Below are positions 45,001 to 57,000 of a stretch of 64,000 nucleotides of DNA, piece after piece. Under the pieces are notes generated by a model. That model was given only the letters and a program-made list of their open reading frames with translations, made no database searches and was not told the DNA's origin. This DNA is from Gari tellinella (lineage: Eukaryota > Mollusca > Bivalvia > Cardiida > Psammobiidae). Every line of letters starts with the position of its first letter. The first letter of the stretch is position 1. The translations under genes were made by a program, and so were the position numbers. The stretch covers positions 42,633,623 to 42,697,622 of the forward strand of contig OV277861.1 of the NCBI GenBank assembly GCA_922989275.2. The letters run 5' to 3'.

Positions 45001-48000
45001 AGGAGTAATGCACTATAATATTTCTTTTCTCATTCAGTTGACTGTCCCGACCTTAGTGATCCGTCAGCAGGTCACGTTGCTATGACAACAGATGGTTACA
45101 CATCAGTGGCGGACTTTACATGCGTAGCAGGGTACTATGTAGATGGCGCTACACAGCTGTCATGTAATTCATCCGGAATGTGGAACTACGACTCTCCACT
45201 CTGCAGTATGTAGTTTCAACTTAACCATTTACCATATAGTCTGTATCTAGTTTTGAAGGCAGGTGACCACTTAAAAGCAGGTTGAAAGTAAAACAGAATG
45301 CGCCTTAAAGCACATTCTGCTTTACTTTCAGCCTGCTTTAAGCTACCATCTTCTAGGATATACATGTAATAGATATTTCTTATGGTGCCTTTTCATAACT
45401 GTATAAAAGTAAAACTTTTCTTCAGTGAAAGAAAAAATTACAGGCGTAAAAAAGCATATTTATGGAGTAATGGTTTACAGAAACTAGTGTATCAAATTTC
45501 ATATTTTGGACTGCAAAAATATAAAGCTTTTTTTATGCTCTCATGAAAATTGGTCTGGGGGACATGCTGTTTCGCACCTGTCCATCTGTCTGCGGTCATT
45601 AGCCAGGTAGCATGGAAGAATCCACTGAGTGCAAATGGGTTAAGTGGTTGTAATAGAGAGGTTTTACTGTATTTTAGAATGTTCCAGTGTTGTCTCCCCT
45701 GATAATGGGACAGCAGAGATATCAACTGATGGATACAGTGTTATATACACATGTGAACAGGGCTACACACTGAATGGAACAGCCAACAGGTCATGTGACA
45801 GCCAGGGAACTGGATGGTCAGGACAGGAACCAGTCTGTGGTAATATTATATAAAAATAAAATGCAGGAGAAATTAACCCTTTACCCCATAGCACATTTCT
45901 AGTTTTGAAGACAGGTGACCACTTAAAGCAGGTTGAAAGTAAAGGCTTACTTTCAGCCTGCTTTAATTACGTTCCTATCTACTAGGATATAGAAAATATT
46001 TCTTACGGTTTATAGCGCATTCTGCTTTACTTTCAGTCTGCTTTATGTTCCTATCTACTGGGATATAGAAAATATTTCTTACGGTTTATATTCATGACTG
46101 TATAAAGTGGAATTAATTTCTTCAATTGAGGAATGAATTGGAGCCTCAAAAAAGGCGTAGTTATGGGGTAATAGGCTAATAAAGACAAATTCCACAATCG
46201 TTTACCATGAACATTGCAAACTTTAAATCATAGCAAACGTTAAAAAGTTTATCAATTATAAAACATGCATTTAATTTCAGTTTCTACCTGAAAATATTAA
46301 TAATTAATCCTTTTGCTAGTAACATAATTATATTGCCGCTTTTTAAAAAGTTTAGACCCAGATCAGATGACTTATTCATTGATTAACAAAGATGGATAGA
46401 TATATATAAAAATCCACATATGGCTAAGTGGCCATTTAAAGCAGGTAGACAGTAAAGTGGATTCTGCTTTACTTTCAGCCTGCTTAAAGCTACCATCTGC
46501 AAGGATATAGGAAATATTTCTTATGGTGCATATTTATGACTGAGTAAATTGGAACTATTTTCTTCAGTGGAGGAATAAATTAAATGCATAAAGTTGCTAT
46601 ATGGGGTAATGGGTTAACACTACAACATTGTATTTTGCAGTATCGTGTGGGAACATTGTGTTGTCGGCCAACCTATCTGTTGTTGTTGGTACCAGTGGGA
46701 CAGAGACCTCTGCCAGCTTCACGTGTGACACTGGGTACTCACTGGCTGGAGCTGATACAGCTGTATGTCTACACGATGGATCATGGAGTGAAAATGTGCC
46801 AGTCTGTGGTACGGACAACATTAGTTTTAACCCCTTCAATAATCAGGGCTCCAGATAAGAGAGAGTAAACTTAACAAATCCAGCATTTTTTCACTCATTT
46901 CAGCACTAAATCCTATGGTGTAACAACTATTTAGAATTGTCTCAAAGAGACGATTCTAATGAATGGTAACACCATAGAGTTTAATTCAGAAATGAAGATT
47001 TTAGTTTTTGAAATACTCCCCTTATCTGAAGCTCTGAATAATGATAAGATAGTACTCCTGAGAATATCATACACACAATGCATATTTACTAATCCAACAC
47101 CTGACATAGAACAAAGTAACATCTTTTATGGACTGTTACCCATTACCTCATCAATATGCCTTTTTACGCCTTTAACTTAGTCCTCTACTTAGGAAAATAG
47201 TTGTAATTTATACAGTGATAAATTTGGTTCATAAAGTATTTTCTATATTCTAGCAGATGAAGGTTAAAGCAGGCTGAAAGTAAAGTAGAATGTGCCATAG
47301 GGCGCATTCTGCTTTATTTTCAACCTGCTTTAAGTGGTCACAAAACTAGAAACAGGCTGTAGGGTAATAGGTTCAGAATCAAGTTAGAAAATTAGTATGA
47401 GTCAGTACTGATAACAAACTATTGGGTATTGGGTGAAATGGTTTATTAATTTCTTGAGACATCTTTAATTTCAGTACAATGTACAGCTGTGGCCAGTTTA
47501 GCCAATGGATCCTCCACGGTGACATCTAATGGTACAACAACTCTGACCACCTATGACTGTGCTGTGGGCTACACTCTGGTAGGGGAGGCAACTCTAGCCT
47601 GTAATAGCTCAGGGACATGGTCAGATGATCCACCATACTGTGGTAAGTTATACTCTACATTAACAGTACAACCTCTCTATTACAACCACTAAATTGTGCT
47701 AATTATTAGGTATCTGGTGACTGCTTAAAGCAAGGTGACAGTAAAACAGAAAGCTCCTTTAGGAGCTTTCTGTTTTACTGTGACCTTGCTTTAAGCTATT
47801 ACCTGTCATTTATACAATCAATTAACCACTGTTTAGTGGTCGTAATAGAGAAGTTTTATTGTTTATTGTATAATCATACTTGTAATAACCCATTTACCAT
47901 TTATATTGTGTATAGGCATCCTGTGCAAATTGTGTACCTGTGAAAAGTACACTTGTCATATGCCAATGTCCCAGATCAAAAAGAGACATCTGATCAGGGT

Positions 48001-51000
48001 CTGCGCTGTTTGTAGTTTTGAACTTTATGGTTAAAAACAAACCTAGATAATCAAAAGTGGATGTGACCTAAATAGAAAGTGGAATTATCTATTTGAAGTT
48101 TCAGGGAGGTAAACGACCATTTTTCGAAGGAGCATGAGGATCTTAAGAAAAATATTACTGATTAATGCAGTTTGATTTTTAAGATGAAACCTGTTTGAAC
48201 CTATTTCTAAAAAAAAACAATTTTCATGCATTTCACTAAATATTACTCCACTGAAGAAAATAGGTCCACTTTATAGTCATAGGAATGCACCATAAGTGAC
48301 TGCTTAAAGCAGATTTAAAGTAAAGCAGACTGTGATTTAAGGAGCATTCTGTTTTACTTTCAGCCTGCTATAAGGTACTTTCTGTGAGGATATAGAAAAT
48401 ATTTATGTTGCATATAAATTATTGTATAAAATGGTACTATTTTTTCTCCAAGGGAAGAATAAATTAAATGCATAAAAAGATGTATCTATGGAGTATTAGG
48501 TTAATAGGCATTTTGTGTTCTTCTGTAGAACATCCTTTATCATAGACCCAATTTATGATGTACAATGATAAAGATGCAGTCGATGTCTTTTAAAATATTT
48601 CCATTTTCTGTCCTTTTCAGTTAGTTGTGCTGCACTTGATGGAATCAGTAATGGACAAGTATCTATAACAAGCAATGGTACTGATACCATGGCAACCTAT
48701 AGCTGTGACCCTGGTTACAGTGCCCATGGTTACTCTGTGTTATTGTGTACAACATCTGGATCCTGGGAACACACCCAACCAAACTGTGGTAAATATACCA
48801 TGTCATTGTTTTATATAGAATAAAGTTTTGAACTTCACAGATATTTTGAACCAATTACCAACAAAAATGCCTTTTTATGTTATTAATTTATTCCTCCAAT
48901 AAAGAAAATGGTTCCCCCTTATACAGTCATGAATGTGCACTGTAAGAAATATTTTCTATATCCTAGCTGATAGTCTTCAAAACTAGAAACTGAATTTGGC
49001 TAAAGAGTTAAGCAACAATCTGTCTTCAATACTGAAAACAAACTATTTTTATTTAGTTAATCAGATATTTTCTCTACGTTCCAGTGTGTGATACATTTTC
49101 AAGTGTTGCCAATGGCAATGTGACCATCAGTGGTGACGGGACAGGAGCAACCTACACTTGTGATGAAGGTTACAGTCTGAGTGGGGAGGCTGTAATAACC
49201 TGTAACACACCTGCCTCAACACAGAATAACACAGCACCAGTCTGTAGTAGGTTATAGTTTAAATATAGACTTTATAACACATTCACTCAGAGTGACAGAA
49301 AGAAAACAAATATTTTCACCATTAATTCTGGCTGCACGAATTGGAAAATGTCAACATGTACAAGTAGCATCGAATCAAACACTCAATTGAAAATTAATGG
49401 TCAATATGTGATTTAAAAAAAAAAAAAAATAGATTTTGAAGTCCGAGTTGGTAACTCTTAATGAAATTTAAAAGTAGGACAATGGTGTTCCGCAAGAAAA
49501 CAGCTTGTCAATTACTCTTTTAAAGAAGGCTGTTAAAAAAATGACACGTGTTTGTTCATAACAGTTTGATATGACTGGTTTTCTTGCAGGTTCTTGTGAG
49601 GCCCTGGATGTACCAGCTGGGTCTACTGTGACCACGAGTACAGATGGACTGACCACCACAGCCACAGTACAGTGTGGAGTTGGCTATGTGATCAGTGGAC
49701 AGGGTAACCTTACATGTCGAGATGACGGAACATGGGATGTTGTACTGCCATCTTGTGGTAAACACTATACATTTGAAAACACTTTTTCTTTAAAACCACT
49801 TTTGCAAGTTCTAACATGAAGACACATTAATCCTGTTAAAGATAAGTAGCTTAAAGCAGGGTGAAAGTAAAGCATACCTTCATCTAGCTGTAAACAGCCA
49901 TCTACTTAACAGCTATATGGCAAGCTTCAATTGCTTATTCACCTAAATAAGTTCAGCATGTTGCATTGCAAAAAGGCTACCTTCAACTACCTTCAACTTT
50001 GACCTTGATCCTTTGTGACCTTGGTTAAATTTTTGTCAACTATGGAATAACAAAATGTGTGTGCAGTCAAACATGGACATTCATATCTTACAGACATGTT
50101 TCTTGTTTTCTTTCAGTGACATGTTCAACACTGGCTCAGTCTGCAGGTGGAACTGTTTCCATGGAAACCGATGGGTCAACCACTACTGCCAGGTTCACCT
50201 GTGACACTGGCTACACCCTATCAGGGTCAGACCAGTTGACTTGCAGGATTGATGGGACCTGGGATCTTAGCTCACCCACATGTGGTATGAATCTGTATTG
50301 TATTCACTGAAAGTTAATTACCTATTAATCATTTCACTGCTAAGCTAGATAACACTAACTTATGCAAGTTTGGATCCTGATCAGCACATAGTACTTGATC
50401 AGGATCCAAACTAGTTGGCACTCATGTAAATGCTTTTTAATTTAAACTGCCTAAAATTCTAAACTTTAAAAATAAACAAACACACCCTCTACACAAGAAC
50501 ATGATATGTTTGCAAGCAGACAGTCCCTATATGAGTCCTCTGTTCAGGGTCTTCACTGTTTGCCATTTTCAAAAATCACCCATAAGGGATGAATAATGAC
50601 AACTTTGTTAGAATAAAATTATACAATGTGGTATTTCAGTGTCATGTCCAAATCTGGTGACACCCAGTAGTGGAAATTTGACCTTGTCTACTGATGGAAA
50701 TGTTACCATGGCAACAATAAGTTGTTTCCCTGGATATTATCTTGATGGCTCTGTGACCTTGACCTGTACAGAGAGTGGTGAATGGGGTGGAGAGGTAGCT
50801 GTCTGCAGTAAGTACTGTAATAGTATTGTAAGTAATTTTAGATTTAACTATTTTCATGCTGGGTAATACTTTTTGTCTGCAATGATTGTCTTCTTCTACT
50901 GATCTAAAAAATAGAATTTTCAAAATATCATTCTCAAAGTAGGGTCAGAGTGGCAAACAGTTTAGATCCTTATGAGATGCTGTGTGATGGGGCTTCTCAT

Positions 51001-54000
51001 CAGGATCCAAACTGTTTGCAAAGATTATCATGGTTTCACAACTAGGATGCCACGAGCTCAGTACGTAACAGTTAATTCAAACATATTTGACATGTTGAGA
51101 ACTACAAAACTGAGCGTCATTTAAACTCAATTCTGTTAACTGTAATGATAAATAGTAACACATAGCTTATATAATTCCCTGTATGATATACCTTTCAAAA
51201 GGTGCTAACGATGCAGTTATTGAAAGCAGATGAATATGTATATCTTTAATAGTAACAAATGTTTTGTGTTTCAGAGTGTGACGCTCTTCCCAGTATAGCC
51301 AATGGCAGTGTCAGTATAGAGTCAGGTGGTTTTGTGGCAGTATATTCTTGTTCCTCTGGCTTCACATTATCAGGAAATACAAACAGGTCATGTGACATGG
51401 AGGGAAATGGCTGGTTGGGAGATACGCCTACATGTGGTGAGTCAGGCATATCAGTAGATAGGATAAACAGTTAATTTAAAACTAACATTTCTTTTATAAG
51501 TTAAGTCTTTACTCCATAACATATTTCTTCATTTTGATTACAGGTGACCTCTTATAGCAGGTTGAGGTAAAACAGAATGCACCTTAAGGCACAACATTCT
51601 GCTTTACTTTCAATTTACTTTAAGGTACCATCTGCTAGGATATAGAAAATACTTCATTCTGATGATCCATTTTATTATTGTATCCTCACGTAACCAGTTT
51701 TCCATGTATTCCTATTTTTTCCAGTTATAAAGACAAACTTATGATGGGCAAGTTGGCTACGGCTATTGACTTTTAATGCAGCATTGATGTACTGGAAAGA
51801 TCAGAAAATTGGAGGCTATATGAAATCAAATGAAACAAAATTAGATTTTAATGTTTATTTATTGATTCATTTTAGTGTCAAACGTTAAAAATACTGTGTA
51901 ACAGTCTGTCAACTTAGTTGTAGAATATTTTGGACCCAGAATTTTTCTATGGGACCCATAGATTTAAAAAGTGTGAGTCCCAAGGACCCATTAATTTTGT
52001 TCTAAACGTATTACTGATCTTGTATTCCAGTTCAGTGTAATAGCATTGTGGCATCTAATAACATGACTGTTGCCATAACAACCAATGGTTTGGTGTCCAT
52101 GGTAACGTACCAATGTGACCAAGGTTTCTCGTTAAATGGGGATGGATCAGGGACTTGTGGATCAGATGGAATCTGGACAGTTCAACAGCCAACCTGTGGT
52201 TTGTACCCTTGGTCACTCTGTATTCAGGGTCAGAATTAAGAAAAAGAAATTGTTGTTATTGGCAACTACTTGTGACTTAACCCATAGTTTGTTTCTAATT
52301 TTTGACACCACTTAAAGCGGGTTAAAAGTAAAGCAGAATGTGCCTTAAGGCACATTCTGCTTTACTTTCAGCCTGCTTTAAGCTACTACATGCTAAGAGA
52401 CAGAAAATATTTCTTATGATGCATATTCATGGCTGTATAAAGTGAAGCTATTTTCTTCAATGGAGGAAAAAATCAAAGGTGTAAAAAAGCGTATTTATGG
52501 GGTAATGAATTATGGTCTGAAAGTCGGTGGCAAAATGCATTACCTTGGTAGCAATAATTTACTGGAGCTGTTCACTTCATTGCAGTGAAATGGATATATA
52601 AAGTAGGCCAAGAACAGTTTGGGATGAAATTGTTTGATTTTAACCTTTTACCTTACTGTGAAACCTTATTTGTGATAGACAGTTCACATTATTGATAACA
52701 ATAAATTAACAAGATCATTTGTAAGATTGCCAACGGCCCTCTGAACAATGATTCCCTCCTTCCAACAACATGTGGTGCTGTTCCCAAAACAAGACAATTA
52801 TGTCCAACCTTTTCACGGCTGTAATATAGTCTGCTTGAAATTTGCGTCTGCTGTTTTTCTCAAAGTCACATATTGGTCATTTTTACAAAAAAACATAATG
52901 ACGAGTGACAAACAGCTTGGAATCCAGATCAGACGCTACATTACGTGGGGGCTGATCTGGATTCAAGCTGTTTGCAAATGTAAGCCAATTTCCTTCCCTA
53001 AAACAACTCCCTCCAAACAACACACACAATCTTTGTCTTCCATTGGATGTTGTTGTAGAGAGGGAGCACTGTACTTGTTTGATAAAACTTGTTTCCTTTG
53101 ATTTTCAGACCAATGTTCTGAATTGTTGGCCCCAGCAAATGGAGATGTCATTTTCAGTACTAATGGCACATCAACACAGGCTGTGTTTACATGTAATACT
53201 AGCTACACCCTGAACGGTGATACGGAGGCTTTATGTCAGGCTGGGGGAATCTGGTCAGCCCTGACACCACTCTGTGGTAAGTTGTACTCTGTGAGCAGAA
53301 ACAGGCAATGGAGTAGTATGTTAAGACATTTTATTCTATGACAACCGTCAAACTACCCGTTTATATGAGTGAGACACAATTTTATATTTCATTCTGTTTT
53401 GTAATAGAATACACAGAATATTTATTCAATAGAGTGAGATATCATATGTATTTGAAGGGTGTAGGAAGGTAGTCACCTCCTACATTTCCACTCGGCTAAA
53501 GCCTCATGGAGATATTGAGTCACCTCCCTTTCTTCACCTTTGAAATAAATATGATATGATGAGGCTCACTGTATCAAACAAATATCCTCTATTTACTTTT
53601 GTCTTTCTATGAAATATATTTGTTTCCTTTTCAGTTAGTTGTGCTTTTCTTGGTAGTATCAATAATGGACAAGTATCTATAACAACCAATGGTACTGTTA
53701 CCATGGCAACCTATAGCTGTGACCCTGGTTACAGTGTCCATGGTTACTCCATGGTACTGTGTACAACATCTGGATCATGGGAACACACACAGCCAGACTG
53801 TAGTAAGTACACACATTTTTTATTACTGGTAACCGTTTCCTCCCTGAAACTTCAAATGGACAATACCAGTTTCCCATTTAGTCTAGTCCATTGTTGACGA
53901 TTAAGGGGTCTTTTTTCAATGTATTGCAATATGACAAACAGTGCAGACTCTGATCAGAGGGTTTCTTAAAAAGCTTTCTGCTTTTCTATCATCTTGCTTT

Positions 54001-57000
54001 AAGCAGCTTTCTTGGCTCAAACACAGCTGGATATTGGGTAATTTGCACATATAGCGGAGAATGTAAAGGGATATTCAAGTTTACAAGACTCATTTGCTAA
54101 AAACTGAACAAAAAACAATAAGTAAAGTATTCATCTGTTTTGCCATTTAAGAAAAGGAAAATCGTTAATGTTATTAACCCATTACCCCATAGCCTGTTTC
54201 TAGTTTTGAAGACAGGTGACCACTTAAAGCAGGCTGACAGTAAAGCAGAATGTGCCTCAAGGCACGTTCTGCTTTACTTTCAACCTGCTTTAAGCTTAGA
54301 TCATCTGTTAGGATTTAGAAAATATTTCTTATAATACTTATTGATAACTGTATAAAGCGGAACTGTTTTCTTCAGAGGAGTAATAAATTAAAGGCGTAAA
54401 AGGGCGTATTTATGGGCTAATGGATTAAAGGAAGACATTTGTATTGATCTTATATACTATTTTCAATACATATCTTTGTCGTAATATAGACCTCATAATG
54501 TGGTACAAATGCAATACATTTTTTTTGTTATTTACTTTTTAGCTCACCTGAGCTAGCTCAGGGTGAGCTTTTGCAATCCTTGAATGTCCGGCGTGCGTCG
54601 TCCGTCGTGCGGCGTCAACAATTTTAGTGTTTACACTCTAGAGGCCACAATATTTATCCAATCTTTCTCAAACTTCTTCAGATTGTATATTACCATAAGA
54701 GGTCGGATGAGTTTGATTATGGTTGAAATCCAACCAATAGGTCAAGAGTTATCAACCTTTGAATTGCTGAAAATGTGATATTTAACGGTGTTTACACTCT
54801 AGAGGCCACAATATTTATCCAGTCTTTCTAAAACTTGCTCAGATTGTATAATACCATAAGAGTTCGGATGAGTTCGATTATGGTTGAAATCGGATCAATA
54901 GTTCAAGAGTTATCAACCTTTGAATTGCTGAAAATGCCATATTTAACAGTGTTTACACTCTAGAGGCTACACTATTTATCCAATCTTTCTCAAACTTGCT
55001 CAGAATGTATATTACCATTAAGAGTTCGAATGAGTTTGATTATGGTTGAAATCGGACCAATAGGTCAAGAGTAATCTACCTTTGAATTGCTGAAAATGCC
55101 ATAGTTTGCAGTGTTTACACTCTAGAGGCCACATTATTTAACCAATCTTTCTCAAATTGATTATACTTGCAAACAAAGTATATAGCTATAAGTTTTTGCA
55201 ATTATTGTTGAAATCTAATCATTGTGTCAATAGTTATCTGCCATTGGTATACTTTGAAATGCTAGAAAAGGCTTCATTTCAGTATTGTTTAGGCTCTAGT
55301 TATCTGCCCTTGATGTACTCTACTATACTAGAATTATGAGGTTGTATTCCAAAATTGTTTTAGCTATACTACAAATTTAGATTAAAACGGGTGAAACAGA
55401 AAGGCAAAGCTATCGGGCTTCAGTACAACAGATGAGCGATATCAGGGCCTTCAGGCCCTCTTGTTTCTTGTAAATACATGAATAATATTCTATTAATACA
55501 TTACTCCATAGCATATTAATGTCAAGTGTTGATGATAGGTGACCACTTAAAGCAGGTGGAAAGTAAAGCAGAATGTGCCTGTGACCACTTAAAGCAGGTT
55601 GAAAGTAAATCAAAATGTGCCTTGTTGCACATTCTGCTTTACTTTCAGCCTGCTTAGGCTACCATCTGCTAGAATAGAAAAAAAAAATTCTTATGATATA
55701 ACTATAAATGGGAATTATTTTCTTCAATGGAAGAATGAATAAAAGACGTAAACAATTGTATCAATGGAGTAATGGAGGATAGAATTCACTTTGCCGGTCC
55801 CCACGCTCTTCCTTACCATCAGGTTGTCATGCAAGAGTAAACAAGCCACCATTTTCTCTTTCATTTCGAAGCAACCATGGGGGGGTTCCGGGGAGCTAGC
55901 CCCTGATTATTCTGTTGAAAAAGGTATGCAGCAAAATCGCGTTATTTTCCAAGATAGCCTATTTCTCACGCGGTTCTATATAAACAGTAAAATGTCAATA
56001 TTTCCCGGACTTTTTGGGGACCGGCAAAGTAAAGGCGTTCCGATATGGGATCTGCTTATACTGTTTCTATGATAGACACATTCTTATAATTTATTGCTTC
56101 TATTTTGTTTCGTTTATCAAGAATTAACTATAATTGTCTTCATATTATTTAATGAAGTCGCTTTTCCTCTTGTTTCCAGTATGTGATACATTTACAAGTG
56201 TTGCCAATGGCAATGTGACCATCAGTGGTGACGGGACAGGAGCAACTTACACCTGTGATGAAGGTTACAGTCTGAGTGGGGAGGCCGTGATAACCTGTAA
56301 CATTCCTGCCTCCACACAGAATAACACAGCACCAGTCTGTAGTAGGTTATACTTTAAATATAGACTTTTACACATTGACTCACAATCTGAGTGGGAAGGC
56401 TGTAATAACCTGTAACATTCCTACCTCCACACAGAATAACACAGCACCAGTCTGTAGTAGGTTATACTTTAAATATAGACTTTTACACATTGACTCACAA
56501 TCTGAGTGGGAAGGCTGTAATAACCTGTAACATTCCTACCTCCACACAGAATAACACAGCACCAGTCTGTAGTAGGTTATACTTTAAATATAGACTTTTA
56601 CACATTGACTCACAATCTGAGTGGGAAGGCTGTAATAACCTGTAACATTCCTACCTCCACACAGAATAACACAGCACCAGTCTGTAGTAGGTTATACTTT
56701 AAATATAGACTTTAACACATTGACTCACAATCTGAGTGGGAAGGCTGTAATAACCTGTAACATCCCTGCCTCAACACAGAATAACACAGCACCAGTCTGT
56801 AGTAGATTATACTTTAAATATAGACTTTTACACATTGACTCACAATCTGAGTGGGAAGGCTGTAATAACCTGTAACATTCCTACCTCCACACAGAATAAC
56901 ACAGCACCAGTCTGTAGTAGGTTATACTTTAAATATAGACTTTAATACATCCACTCACAGTCTGAGTGGGGAGGCAGTACTTACCTGTAACATTCCTGCC

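Noticed and set aside
52748..53101. 117-codon frame in intron 45
   Set aside because: It includes both arms of a DNA hairpin (about 52913-52975) and has no recognised domain.
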